From assembly GCA_964397655.1 (NCBI GenBank), contig CAYNKA010000005.1, positions 124,001 to 188,000 of the forward strand: a stretch of 64,000 bases of DNA, given 5' to 3'. The notes under the pieces are model-generated. The model had not been told where the DNA came from, did not search any database, and saw only the letters and a list, made by a program, of their open reading frames with translations. Source of the stretch: CAYNKA01 sp964397655. Its GTDB lineage: Bacteria; Spirochaetota; Spirochaetia; DTKZ01. Position numbers and translations under genes: made by a program. Numbering within the stretch: the stretch's first letter is position 1; every line of letters starts with the position of its first letter. Shown here piece after piece: positions 34,548-43,348 of the stretch.

Positions 34548-35597
34548 TTATTTCTTGATCGATGTATAGATCTTGTTCCAATGCTCGAGGACCTGTTTCT
34601 TGTTCTTGATGAGCCAGGGGATGTCCCTCTTGACCCATTTGATGTCCTCAGTCGGCGGGAGAAAGGGGGTCTTGTAGACGGCGCGGGAGTTAGTGAACCG
34701 CAGGGTGCCCAGCGCGTTGCCGAGATGGGATTGGCCTTCCGGGCTCATGAGGTAATTGATCATGGCCTTCGCGCCTTCGGGATTCGGAGCACCCTTTATG
34801 AGCGCGCAGCCGAAGGCGGACGCGGATGCACCTTCTTTCGGATAGACCATCTTGATGTTGGTCGCGCCGGATTTCATGAGGGTGGAGGCGCCGTCTTCAT
34901 AGCTCAGGCCAACGACGTATTCGCCGGTCTGCACGCTCTTGAAGGCGACTGAAGATGAGGTAGAGATGACGACGCCGTTCTTCAGGAAGGCTTCGATGAA
35001 CTTCCACGCCTCGGGGCTGTCGTTGCCGAAGACGGCCATCATGTTGCACACGTGGTTCCATCCGGAAGAGGAGGAGTTGGGATCGGGCAGGACGATCCGA
35101 CCCTTCAACTTCGGGTCCAGGAGGTCGGAGTAGCCCTTGATGTCCATGCCGAGTTCCTTTTCCAGTTGGGTGTTCACGCAGAACACGATGGTGGAAAGAT
35201 GGTCCAGGCTGTAGAAGCCGTTGTTCGACCGGTAATCGGGATAGATTTGATCTTCGTACTTGGTGAGCCAAGGTTCGAAGATGTCCTTGTATCTATCCCC
35301 GTCGCTGTTGCTCAGGCCTCCCCACATGAGGTCCCCTTGCGGCTTGTTCTTCTCCGCGGTGATCCGGGCCGTGATTTCGCCGGCGGAACCGTTCACCACC
35401 TCCACCTCGTACTCCGGATGCACTTCCTTGAAGCCCTTCAGCAGATTTGTGAGATCGTTCTCCGTCATTGTAGAATAGAGCACCAGGGGCTTGCTTCCCT
35501 TCGTCTCCTTGGCGCCGCCCGCGGCGAGGGGCAATGCCGCGACGATCAACAGGCCGGCAAGAACGATGCCGATCTTCCATTCGATACGGTTCTTCAT
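34548..35597 (-). CDS. ABC transporter substrate-binding protein (ferric/phosphonate class)
   Basis: 349 residues. Signal peptide IGIVLAGLLIVAALPLAAGG with the GGAKE-type mature end (AGGAKETKGSKP). KPLVLYSTMTENDLTNLLKG, VEVVNGSAGEITARITAEKN and GDLMWGGLSNSDGDRYKD match the binding proteins of the Fbp/PhnS class that carry ferric ion, 2-aminoethylphosphonate or polyamine-like ligands; no tyrosine pair typical of iron binding stands out clearly. Last gene of the operon with ATPases, permease and a two-component system. The ligand remains open. Confidence 0.88.
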   Translation of the reverse strand: MKNRIEWKIGIVLAGLLIVAALPLAAGGAKETKGSKPLVLYSTMTENDLTNLLKGFKEVHPEYEVEVVNGSAGEITARITAEKNKPQGDLMWGGLSNSDGDRYKDIFEPWLTKYEDQIYPDYRSNNGFYSLDHLSTIVFCVNTQLEKELGMDIKGYSDLLDPKLKGRIVLPDPNSSSSGWNHVCNMMAVFGNDSPEAWKFIEAFLKNGVVISTSSSVAFKSVQTGEYVVGLSYEDGASTLMKSGATNIKMVYPKEGASASAFGCALIKGAPNPEGAKAMINYLMSPEGQSHLGNALGTLRFTNSRAVYKTPFLPPTEDIKWVKRDIPWLIKNKKQVLEHWNKIYTSIKK

Positions 35598-35652
35598 GCT
35601 GTTTCCTCCTCTTTATGATCGATCGACCCGGAATCGGTCGACGGAATCGAAT

Positions 35653-37308
35653 TCACAATTTGATGTCCTCGGATTTGCTTATGTGGAGATAGAGCAAAAG
35701 CGAAAGACTTGTAAGCACGGTGAGCACGGTCGAAAAGGCGCAGGCAAGTCCGTAATTGCCGCGCGAGATCGCCACGTAGGTGGACATCGTCAAGGTGATC
35801 GTCCTGTTGTTGTAGAGGATTATGGAGCTGGAGAGTTCCGTGACTATGGACACCCAGCTCAGGATGGCGCCCGATACGATACCGCTGGACATCATGGGTA
35901 CCGTGATCTGGACGAAGGTCTTCAGTTTCGAGGCACCGAGGCTTATGGACGCCTCCTCGACGCTGATCGGTATCTGCATGAGCGTCGCGTTCGCGGATCG
36001 TATGGAATAGGGCATTCTCCTGATGACGAAGGACGCTATCATGATGGCCATGGTGCCGGTGAGAACGAGCGGCGGCTTCCCGAATGCGATGATCATGGCT
36101 ATGCCGATGACGGATCCGGGCAGGATGTACGGCAGCATGGACATGGTGTCGACTGCGTTGTTCAGCACGCTGGACCTGCGCACCACGAGGTAGGCTACCA
36201 GGATGGACAGCACGATGATGATCGAAAGCGACCCCACCCCGAGAACCAAGGTATTCTCGATCGATCTTCCCAGGAGTTTGTCCAGCGTCATCCGGTAGTT
36301 GGCGAGCGAATAGCCCTCCTTGAAGACCGCCTGATCGCAGTTCCTAAACGAGAGATAGATCACGTACATCTGGGGCAGGAATGCGACAGCCGCCAGCAGG
36401 TAGCAATACCCGTACATGAAGAGGCCCTTCAATCCCTTCGGCCTTTTTTTTTCGATGGGATTCATGGCGTTGATGGAGAACTTGTATCTGCTCGTGGCCC
36501 ACTTCTGGACGAAGAAGATGAGCGCCGTGAAGACGATAGCGATTAGACTGATCGCCGCCGCGAAGTTGTAGTCCGTTCCGTGCTCCCCGAGATATTGGTT
36601 GTAGATCTCGACGGGGAAGGTCCTGTAGCCTTCTCCGATGAGGAGGGGCGTGCCGAAATCCGCGAAGGCCCGCATGAACACCAGGAGGCTCGCGGCGAGG
36701 GCCGTCGGCATGGAAAGGCTCAGCACGATGTCGAAGAAGCGCCGTACGCCCGTGCATCCCAGGTTTGCCGAGGCTTCCATCAGGGAACGGTCGATGTTCT
36801 TGAACGCGCCGTTCATGTAGATGAACACCAGGGGGAAGAGCTTCAGCGATTGGACGACCAGGATTCCGCCGAACCCGTAGATGCTTCCGAGCCGTATGCC
36901 GAAGGCGTCCTTGAAGAATTGCATGATGACTCCCGAACGCCCGAGAAGAAGTATCCAGGAATAGGCGCCTATGAACGGGGCGGACATGCAGCAGAGAATG
37001 CTGACGATGAACAGAATCTTGGCCCCTTTCAGCCGGTAGAAGGAATAGAAATAGGAGAACGGAATCCCGATCAGCAGGGTGCACAGGGTGATGGCGAAGG
37101 TCACCTTGAAACTGTTGAGGATCGTATTGCTGTAGTAGGGCTGCGAAAAGAACTTCACGAACTGCTCGCCCGTGAATCGGCCTTCGGGATTGACTACCGA
37201 TTGCCTCAGTATCCCCAGGAGGGGATAGAGGAGGAATACCGCGAACAGGACGAGGAACACGACGGTCATGCCGGACCAGATTTCGAAGCGTCGATGCCTT
37301 CGTGCCAT
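35653..37308 (-). CDS. ABC transporter permease, fused double-domain (FbpB/ThiP type)
   Basis: 551 residues with about twelve membrane helices: two permease units in one chain, each with an EAA-like loop (LMEASANLGCTGVRRFFDIV near 170; SVEEASISLGASKLKTFVQI near 455). The start at 37308 has GAGGTCG upstream. This is the architecture of iron, thiamine and phosphonate importers with a single permease gene. Thirteen bases separate it from the ATPase gene upstream; the binding-protein gene follows 55 bases downstream. Confidence 0.9.
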   Translation of the reverse strand: MARRHRRFEIWSGMTVVFLVLFAVFLLYPLLGILRQSVVNPEGRFTGEQFVKFFSQPYYSNTILNSFKVTFAITLCTLLIGIPFSYFYSFYRLKGAKILFIVSILCCMSAPFIGAYSWILLLGRSGVIMQFFKDAFGIRLGSIYGFGGILVVQSLKLFPLVFIYMNGAFKNIDRSLMEASANLGCTGVRRFFDIVLSLSMPTALAASLLVFMRAFADFGTPLLIGEGYRTFPVEIYNQYLGEHGTDYNFAAAISLIAIVFTALIFFVQKWATSRYKFSINAMNPIEKKRPKGLKGLFMYGYCYLLAAVAFLPQMYVIYLSFRNCDQAVFKEGYSLANYRMTLDKLLGRSIENTLVLGVGSLSIIIVLSILVAYLVVRRSSVLNNAVDTMSMLPYILPGSVIGIAMIIAFGKPPLVLTGTMAIMIASFVIRRMPYSIRSANATLMQIPISVEEASISLGASKLKTFVQITVPMMSSGIVSGAILSWVSIVTELSSSIILYNNRTITLTMSTYVAISRGNYGLACAFSTVLTVLTSLSLLLYLHISKSEDIKL

Positions 37309-37321
37309 TCGTGCGACCTCC

Positions 37322-38437
37322 CTATCCCCGGCCGGAGAGGGCGTTGCGGACGCCCTCCACGAGGTTCTTCGACCCGTCGGCACTGAACACGTTGATCTTG
37401 TCCGCATCCACGGTCAGGCGGACCTCGGTGCCGGTACTTATGGTTCCGTCGAACGAGGACTCCTCGATCGCTTCGACCGATTTGCCGCTGTCGAGATGCA
37501 TGAAATAGTGGGTATAGGGACCCAAGAACACGCAATCGTCGACGACGGCCATCAGGCCTTCTCCGTTCCCGCGGCTCATCGATATTTCGTCGGGGCGCAC
37601 CGATATCAGCACTCTTCCCTCTGTTCGATACTCAGTCTTTATGTTCTTCACGGGAAAGGCGTAATTCTCCATGCGTATTTGGGGGACCGGTCCTTCCGCG
37701 ACCAGATCCCCTTCGAAGACGTTCGAGCGCCCTATGAACGTGGAAACGAAGATGTTCGCGGGACGCTGGTAGATCTCGCGGGGCGTTCCTATGTGCTGGA
37801 TGACGCCGTCCTTCATCACCGCTATCCTGTCCGAAATCGCCATGGCCTCTTCCTGGTCATGGGTGACGTAGACGGTCGTGATGCCGACCCTGTGCTGGAT
37901 GCTCTTGATGACCGTACGCGTTTCCACCCGGAGCTTGGCGTCGAGATTGGAGAGCGGCTCGTCCATGAGCAGGACACGAGGCTCGATGCACAGCGCCCGC
38001 GCGAGAGCCACACGCTGCTGTTGGCCTCCGGACAATTGCGCAGGCATGCGATCCGACAAATGCCCGATCTGCATGAGGTTGAGATATTTTTCGGCGCGTT
38101 CCGTAATTTCCCGTTTCGGCAGGCCGCGGTTCTTCAATCCGAATTCGACGTTCTTGCGCACCGAGAGGTGCGGGAAGATGGCGTAGTTCTGGAACACCAT
38201 GCCGATGTTCCGCTTCGCGGGATCCATGTCGTTGATCCGGTTCCCGTTGAAGAAGAAATCACCCCCTTCGATGGAGTTGAAGCCGGCGATCATCCGCAGC
38301 AGTGTCGTCTTTCCGCACCCCGAAGGCCCCAGGAGGGTGAAGAATTCCCCTTCTTCGATCTCCGCGTTCAGATCGGGAATGACGACGGCGTCCCCGAAGG
38401 TTTTTTTCGCGTGACTGATCGTAATTTTCTCTTTCAC
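37322..38437 (-). CDS. ABC transporter ATP-binding protein, first copy
   Basis: 371 residues from a GTG at 38437 (VKEKITISHAKKTFGD). Walker A LLGPSGCGKTTLL, Q-loop VFQNYAIFPH, signature LSGGQQQRVALARAL, Walker B VLLMDEPLSNLD and H-loop VTHDQEEA are all canonical; the last 120 residues form a TOBE-type regulatory domain. It powers the fused permease encoded next. The GGAGG is eleven bases from the GTG, longer than usual, so the start could be off by a few codons. A second related ATPase is encoded at the head of the operon. Confidence 0.92.
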   Translation of the reverse strand: MKEKITISHAKKTFGDAVVIPDLNAEIEEGEFFTLLGPSGCGKTTLLRMIAGFNSIEGGDFFFNGNRINDMDPAKRNIGMVFQNYAIFPHLSVRKNVEFGLKNRGLPKREITERAEKYLNLMQIGHLSDRMPAQLSGGQQQRVALARALCIEPRVLLMDEPLSNLDAKLRVETRTVIKSIQHRVGITTVYVTHDQEEAMAISDRIAVMKDGVIQHIGTPREIYQRPANIFVSTFIGRSNVFEGDLVAEGPVPQIRMENYAFPVKNIKTEYRTEGRVLISVRPDEISMSRGNGEGLMAVVDDCVFLGPYTHYFMHLDSGKSVEAIEESSFDGTISTGTEVRLTVDADKINVFSADGSKNLVEGVRNALSGRG

Positions 38438-38552
38438 GTTCGATGCTGCCTCCACACGGGATACGAGGGATCCGACGACGCTGCTCGCAGGACCGTCGAA
38501 TCGCCGATACAAGTGTGTTCGGCTTCGAGCGGGAACGCAAGTTACAATTTCG

Positions 38553-39257
38553 TTACAATTGATTCCGGGAGGAGGCTCCGGTATCCGTCAAAAGGTATCC
38601 GTATCCCCACCGGTTCAGGAGATACCGGGGATTGGACGGATCCTTCTCGATCTTCTTCCGCAGGCGGCTGATGTTGACCTTGACCATCTCCTCGCCGTTG
38701 ACCCATTCGTCCGCATGCCAGACCTCTTTCAGCAGGGTGTCCGTGGAGACCGGAGTGTTGGCCTGCGTGGCCAGGATTTCGATGATCTTGTATTCCGTGG
38801 GCGTGAGGTTTACGATTTCGTTCCCGATCTCGAGGTTTCTCTGACGCAGATCTACGGTGAGTTCGCCGATCGTGATAGTCTGTCTGCCGGAATTACTCCG
38901 GGTACGCCTCAAGATCTTCTCGATCCTCAGCAGCAATTCCTTATAGTTGAATGGTTTGGCTACATAGTCCTCCGCCCCGACCTCCAGACCTTCCACGATC
39001 TGGTCGTCGCTGTCGTGGGAACTCAGGACCAGGACGGGTATTCCCATGTCGACGAGCTTGGGACACACGTCGAGGCCGCTCATGCCGGGAAGTCCGATGT
39101 CGAGGATCACGATGTCCGGAGACCATTCCGCGCAGATCTCCAAGGCCCTGTCGCCTCTGCCCACGGACTTGGTCCTGTACCCCGCGTCCTCCAGGATGTA
39201 ACTGAGGACATCGCAGATGTCCCGTTCGTCGTCGACGACCAGCACCTTTCCGTTCAT
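38553..39257 (-). CDS. Response regulator, OmpR/PhoB family
   Basis: 234 residues. The receiver domain (about 1-118) has VLVVDDERD with the acidic pair, phospho-acceptor Asp in IVILDIGLPGMSG, the Thr/Ser position in VLVLSSHD and Lys in YVAKPFNY. The C-terminal winged helix (about 130-225; LTPTEYKIIEILATQANTPV, VNISRLRKKIEKDPSNPRYL) is OmpR-type DNA binding. The start overlaps the kinase stop (ATGA). It is embedded between the two transporter ATPase genes and so probably controls this operon in response to its substrate or transport activity. Confidence 0.94.
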   Translation of the reverse strand: MNGKVLVVDDERDICDVLSYILEDAGYRTKSVGRGDRALEICAEWSPDIVILDIGLPGMSGLDVCPKLVDMGIPVLVLSSHDSDDQIVEGLEVGAEDYVAKPFNYKELLLRIEKILRRTRSNSGRQTITIGELTVDLRQRNLEIGNEIVNLTPTEYKIIEILATQANTPVSTDTLLKEVWHADEWVNGEEMVKVNISRLRKKIEKDPSNPRYLLNRWGYGYLLTDTGASSRNQL

Positions 39258-40477
39258 TCGATCGCCTCCGCCGGCAGGTTGAAGGACACCATGGTCCCCA
39301 GATCCTTGGAGCTGGTGATGTACACGTCGCCTCGATGCTTCTGAATGATGGACCTGACGATGGACAATCCGAGGCCGAATCCGTCCTGATAGGTCTCCAC
39401 TCGGCTTCGTTCCTGGTAGAACTCCTTGAACAGCAGCTCCCTGCCCTCCCCTACGACTCCCAGCCCGTTGTCGGTGACAGTGACGACGACCTGCTTGTCG
39501 TCCTGGGTGCAGGAAATGATGATGACGCCGTTTTCCTCCGTATGCTTGGACGCGTTGTGGACGAGATTGATCAAGACCTGCCGGATCCACGCCTCGTCCG
39601 CCTTCGGCTTCGCCAGCAGGGAGGGGAACGAGTACTTGATGTGTTGGCGGCGCATATCCAGCATTGGCCGCACCGTATCCACTACCTGCTTGGTGAGGAC
39701 GCGCAGATCCACGTTCTTGGAAAGGTCCGGTTTCCAGTCGTCCTCGATCTTGATCAGAGTCAGCATGTTCTCTGAGAAGGCGATGAGCCGCTGCGTGTTC
39801 ATATAAACTGACTCGAGGAATTGCTTCTGGCGTTCGTTCAAGGGGCCGGGAATCTGTTCCAGCAGCACGTTTTCGGTCGTCTGCATGATCGTGAGGGGCG
39901 TGCGTATCTCATGCGCGAGCGTGGCGAGCATATGATCGTACGCCTTCTTCGATAACTCGGAAGGCTCGTTCGAGGAACGGCGCAGCAGGCTTCCGAGCCG
40001 CCTTGAGTTCCTGATCGCGGCGCTCAAAGGCGGAATGAAAAGCAATGCCGCTGATGCGGTCAGGAACTCTCCTCGGCCGAGGACCGCCAGGTAGGCCGCC
40101 GAACCGCAGAGGGAACGGAAGGCAAGATAGGGAAGCACCTCCGCCGCCGAGTTCGTGGAGCGATGCCAGAGGTACACCGACGCGGCGGCCAGGACCAAGG
40201 CGTTCCATTGGTCCATTCCGGCGAAGCCCGAAACGACGAGACCGACCGAGAACCCCTCCGAAACCGCCTCCGCCGTACTGATCCACATGGTGCGGTTCTT
40301 CAATGCGCCGCCTCCCCCCGATCCGGTCTCCCGCCGCCGAACGAAGGCGAGGACGATGATACCGGAGGCCGCAGCGGCGGCGCTCGCAAGCGTGAGCGGG
40401 GACGGAGGAACGGGATCGAAGGCCCAGCACAAGACGGCCGTAGCCAGGATTGCGGCGTCGGAAAGGAGGACCTTCAT
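39254..40477 (-). CDS. Membrane sensor histidine kinase
   Basis: 407 residues. The first 165 residues are hydrophobic, with about six membrane helices (SDAAILATAVLCWAF; LASAAAAASGIIVLAF; FLTASAALLFIPPL) and almost no extracytoplasmic domain. The kinase core has H-box LATLAHEIRTPLT, N-box LINLVHNASKH, G1 VTDNGLGVV and G2 DGFGLGLSIV. With no sizeable sensor domain, the signal is likely sensed in the membrane or through the co-encoded ABC transporter, as in BceS-type systems. Both ends overlap neighbouring genes as ATGA. Confidence 0.92.
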   Translation of the reverse strand: MKVLLSDAAILATAVLCWAFDPVPPSPLTLASAAAAASGIIVLAFVRRRETGSGGGGALKNRTMWISTAEAVSEGFSVGLVVSGFAGMDQWNALVLAAASVYLWHRSTNSAAEVLPYLAFRSLCGSAAYLAVLGRGEFLTASAALLFIPPLSAAIRNSRRLGSLLRRSSNEPSELSKKAYDHMLATLAHEIRTPLTIMQTTENVLLEQIPGPLNERQKQFLESVYMNTQRLIAFSENMLTLIKIEDDWKPDLSKNVDLRVLTKQVVDTVRPMLDMRRQHIKYSFPSLLAKPKADEAWIRQVLINLVHNASKHTEENGVIIISCTQDDKQVVVTVTDNGLGVVGEGRELLFKEFYQERSRVETYQDGFGLGLSIVRSIIQKHRGDVYITSSKDLGTMVSFNLPAEAIE

Positions 40478-41628
40478 GCCGCCCCCGCCCCGTAGACGCG
40501 GAAAGTGCGAGGATCGAAGGTAAGGACCACCGCGCTGCCCTCTTCGAACATGCACGGGTCCGTTGGATTGTTGGGCTGGACCACTCGGATGTAGGTGCTT
40601 CCGAAGGAAATCCGGTATTCGACGGCAGGCCCGTTGAACGAGCTCTGCTCGATCATACCGAGTATCTGCCCGCTCCGCAGTATGCCGTCGACGCGCTCCA
40701 ACCGGACTGCCGCGGGATTGACTGCCACCAGGACCTGCTCGTCCTTCGTCGGCCGGTAGTCGCAGTTGCCCAAGGGAACCTGGATTTCCATGGAATTGAA
40801 ATCGATTCGGACGAAGCCGCCTTCCGCCGACAGGATTCGCGCGTCGAAGAAATTGGCGTTTCCGATGAAGTCCGCGACGAAGGGCGAAGCAGGGCGGTTG
40901 TACACCTCCGTCGGCTTACCGACCTGAGCGATCCTGCCCTTGTTCATGACGACCACACGATCGGGAAGGCTCAAGGCCTCTCCCTGGTCGTGGGTGACGT
41001 AGAGGACGGTGATTCCCAGGATCTGCTGCATCCTCTGGATCTCAGCCCGCGTCTGGATTCTCAGCCTGGCGTCGAGGTTCGAAAGAGGCTCGTCGAACAG
41101 GATGATCGGAGGCTTCAGCACCAGGGCTCGAGCGAGTGCGACCCGCTGCTGCTGGCCGTCGGAGAGCTCCGCGGGATGGCGGTTTTCCGTTCCGACGAGG
41201 TTCAGCATCTGACAGATCATGGCGACGTCGTGGGTTATCGCGTCGGGCGGTTTCTTGCGGGCCCTGAGACCGTAGGCGATATTGTCGTACACGGTCTTGT
41301 GGGGAAACAGGGCGTAATTCTGGAAAACCATGGGAATGTTTCTTTCTTCCGGATCCAATCGCGTGATGGAACGGCCGTCGCAGATGATTTCCCCGGCGGT
41401 CGGCTCCAGAAAGCCCGCGATCAAACGCAGGGTCGTGGTCTTCCCGCAGCCCGAGGGACCGATGATCGTCACGAACTCGCCCCGGGCGACGGAGAACGAA
41501 ACGTCGTCGACCGCGAACATGGAGCGGTCCTTATCGATGCGGAACGTTTTCGTGAGGTTCTTCACCTCGAGATGAGGATTTTCTTCTCCTGCGTTATCGC
41601 TTCGACCTGCGGTTCGCGGCGTACCCAT
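40474..41628 (-). CDS. ABC transporter ATP-binding protein, second copy, with LSDGQ signature
   Basis: 384 residues. Walker A IIGPSGCGKTTTL, Q-loop VFQNYALFPH, Walker B IILFDEPLSNLD and H-loop VTHDQGEA are normal. The signature motif reads ELSDGQQQRVALARAL, so the usual second Gly of LSGGQ is Asp-Gly. A TOBE-like domain fills the last 130 residues. First gene of the operon; its stop overlaps the kinase start. As the permease is a single fused chain, the two ATPases could form a heterodimer or one could be regulatory. The ATG at 41628 is preferred over a GTG at 41637. Confidence 0.9.
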   Translation of the reverse strand: MGTPRTAGRSDNAGEENPHLEVKNLTKTFRIDKDRSMFAVDDVSFSVARGEFVTIIGPSGCGKTTTLRLIAGFLEPTAGEIICDGRSITRLDPEERNIPMVFQNYALFPHKTVYDNIAYGLRARKKPPDAITHDVAMICQMLNLVGTENRHPAELSDGQQQRVALARALVLKPPIILFDEPLSNLDARLRIQTRAEIQRMQQILGITVLYVTHDQGEALSLPDRVVVMNKGRIAQVGKPTEVYNRPASPFVADFIGNANFFDARILSAEGGFVRIDFNSMEIQVPLGNCDYRPTKDEQVLVAVNPAAVRLERVDGILRSGQILGMIEQSSFNGPAVEYRISFGSTYIRVVQPNNPTDPCMFEEGSAVVLTFDPRTFRVYGAGAA

Positions 41629-41671
41629 ATCCACCACCGTTGCGATGAGGATGCTTCTCTATCTCGTATGC

Positions 41672-41700
41672 ACCGTACCGCAAGTCCGTCGATCGGTCAA
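41672..41700 (-). promoter_or_regulatory. Putative promoter of the ABC/two-component operon
   Basis: Minus strand: -35 TTGACC (41695-41700), 17-base spacer, -10 TACGGT (41672-41677), about 40 bases before the ATG. No direct repeats for the response regulator are evident. Confidence 0.45.
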
Positions 41701-41811
41701 TGCCGGCACGCATGGCCGCCCGAATCCCGAAATCATTGCTCTTTTCCGCGGGCTCCATACCGTGATGTCACGATTACGGAAAAGCACTCTGTGTCTTCAG
41801 CATCGGTTTCG

Positions 41812-42216
41812 TTATTTTTGTGATTCAAGCCATCTCATCGCTTTTTCGGTATCTTCAAAAACTTGTGCAGTGATGCCGCCTGCGGAATACTCTTTGATCA
41901 ACGACTGGATGTTCATCTTTCCTACCGTTTTTTCCGGCAAAACAATCGCCCAGTATTTCCAACCCGCCTTTTTGGTTTCCGGCCACCATATTTCTCGTCC
42001 CCACTTGGCGTCTTCCGGGGTCATCACGGCAAAATTCCTGTCGTCCGAAAGCCATTTGTTTCCTTTATGCGACTTCAAGTAATTGGTTGATGTGAGCATC
42101 AATTTTTGAAAATTCTCGCCAAAACAGAATTTCTTCCATTCGTGATGGATTATTCCCTTTTCCGGGTAATACGTTACTTTCGCAAATTCATTGTCGACTA
42201 CGGTATTTACCTGCAT
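41812..42216 (-). CDS. Small STAS-like protein in an AT-richer patch
   Basis: 134 residues. AGGAG precedes the ATG. The pattern MTPEDAKWGREIWWPETKKA then GWKYWAIVLPEKTVGKMNIQ and AQVFEDTEKAMRWLESQK belongs to a widespread group of small bacterial proteins with a STAS/SpoIIAA-like alternating fold and unknown role. Codon use and base composition are clearly more AT-rich than the flanking operons, suggesting a recent acquisition. It has its own promoter and no operon partners. Confidence 0.75.
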   Translation of the reverse strand: MQVNTVVDNEFAKVTYYPEKGIIHHEWKKFCFGENFQKLMLTSTNYLKSHKGNKWLSDDRNFAVMTPEDAKWGREIWWPETKKAGWKYWAIVLPEKTVGKMNIQSLIKEYSAGGITAQVFEDTEKAMRWLESQK

Positions 42217-42249
42217 TTTTTTCTCCTAAATCTTTTTAATATATAAGTA

Positions 42250-42277
42250 TTGATATATTATTATCTACATTTGTCAA
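42250..42277 (-). promoter_or_regulatory. Promoter of the STAS-like gene
   Basis: Minus strand: -35 TTGACA (42272-42277), 16-base spacer, -10 TATCAA (42250-42255), in a very AT-rich stretch about 40 bases before the ATG. The -35 lies inside the end of the broken ORF upstream. Confidence 0.6.
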
Positions 42278-42443
42278 TCACTATTATTTTTATTTGAGCC
42301 GGTCGGAGATCATCCCGATCGATGTCGCTCATTGCTTTCAGGATTTCCTCGTTTCTTTCATTCGCTCTGAACAATTCCAATTGTTCGTCACGGTATTGGT
42401 ATCTTCTTTAGAAGATCTTTAAAAGTTGCTCTTCGATACCCAT
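42261..42443 (-). pseudogene. Small broken ORF with an in-frame stop and a strong ribosome site
   Basis: An ATG at 42443 preceded by GGAGGTGA opens a frame of 60 codons that is interrupted by TAA at codon 12 (42408-42410): MGIEEQLLKIF, stop, then RRYQYRDEQLELFRANERNE and EEILKAMSDIDRDDLRPAQI. The residues after the stop look like a real helical protein. It is either a small pseudogene or an 11-residue leader peptide. No family recognised. Confidence 0.45.
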
Positions 42444-42806
42444 GCTTCACCTCCACCAAGTAAACGAGTTCCGCTCAACGTTTCACTCTACCCCAGGCCG
42501 CGGCCGAAGAGAGCATTTCGGAAGTGGAGGAACGGGACCGATCGATCGCTCGGCATCGATGCCGAGATGACGACAAAAGGACGAAAGGAATTCACCTCCT
42601 TTTTCTTTCACGATGACCGCCTAGTCGACGAACATTTCCGCCAATGGCGAGTCCGATTCCATCAAAGATCGATTTCAGGTTCTTCATCGGAACCTGCACT
42701 GATTTCCCCACGTTTATTCCTCGAAGCAACGCGGCCTATTTCATGGCGTGAATTCCTTTTGAATGTTTCCGCTTGAAAAATGATGCTTTTCCGATGATTT
42801 TCTAAG
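42444..42806. other. 363-base gap without a convincing gene
   Basis: No ORF here looks protein-like on length and composition. The only candidate is a 31-codon minus-strand frame at 42592-42687 (MKNLKSIFDGIGLAIGGNVR...) without a strong ribosome site. The stretch also holds the 18-bp palindrome at 42549-42566. It may be decayed DNA of the same AT-richer patch. Confidence 0.5.
42549..42566. repeat. Perfect 18-bp palindrome
   Basis: CTCGGCATCGATGCCGAG reads identically on both strands with no central spacer, as expected for a dimeric-protein operator rather than an RNA hairpin. About 105 bases upstream of the broken ORF start on the minus strand. No regulator is adjacent. Confidence 0.6.
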
Positions 42807-43334
42807 CTATCCGTCTCTTCCGTTCCTGTAATGAATGATGAGGGAGTCCTCGCTCGAGGACGGAACGATCGATTCTTCGAGGATTTCCCGTACAGCGTCT
42901 CGATCCCCGTTTTCGTTCCGGCGATTGATCTTTCTTTTATTCTCCCTGAATTCTTCCAATACGGAAACCGCATCGTCGTAGTCCTCCTCCACGACGTTGA
43001 GAAACGCGGCTATTCGTCTTTTTCCGATGCCGGCGACCCGTATCCTTATGGAAGTCTCGGATTGGAAGTAGGCCGGAATATTCGCGGATTGGAGCAGCGA
43101 TTTAAGGAGGAGGATGTCGAACTGATTGAATACGCTCGCAATCCGATAGGCTTTCTTGCCCTTGCCGATTTCGGAAAAGAACGCATCTTCCAATCCTTCC
43201 GGGTCGCTTTCCGCGACGTCCTTTTCATCCCGCTCGGTTTTCTCCCCAGGCCCAGTCCGTTCGGCGCCGGTTTTCTTCCAAACGATCACGAGCACCACGA
43301 CGAACAGGATCGCGAGCATCAGTCGGCAATCCAT
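42807..43334 (-). CDS. Membrane-anchored DUF2007-like protein
   Basis: 175 residues. One N-terminal membrane helix (MLAILFVVVLVIVWK) and an acidic linker precede a domain of about 80 residues (YRIASVFNQFDILLLKSLLQ, SANIPAYFQSETSIRI, VVEEDYDDAVSVLEEFRENK) that fits the DUF2007 putative signal-transducing family, in which a switch-of-chain and helix pair is conserved. Role unknown. It starts 14 bases after the radical SAM stop and ends the long cdaA operon. Confidence 0.7.
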   Translation of the reverse strand: MDCRLMLAILFVVVLVIVWKKTGAERTGPGEKTERDEKDVAESDPEGLEDAFFSEIGKGKKAYRIASVFNQFDILLLKSLLQSANIPAYFQSETSIRIRVAGIGKRRIAAFLNVVEEDYDDAVSVLEEFRENKRKINRRNENGDRDAVREILEESIVPSSSEDSLIIHYRNGRDG

Positions 43335-43348
43335 TTCATCCTCCTTTT

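Noticed and set aside
42592..42687. 31-codon minus-strand ORF (MKNLKSIFDGIG...) as a small peptide gene
   Set aside because: Looks somewhat peptide-like but has only a weak AGG upstream and no partner genes; kept as a note in the gap entry.
42426..42776. Plus-strand 116-codon ORF in the AT-richer patch
   Set aside because: No ribosome site, composition unlike protein, no motif.
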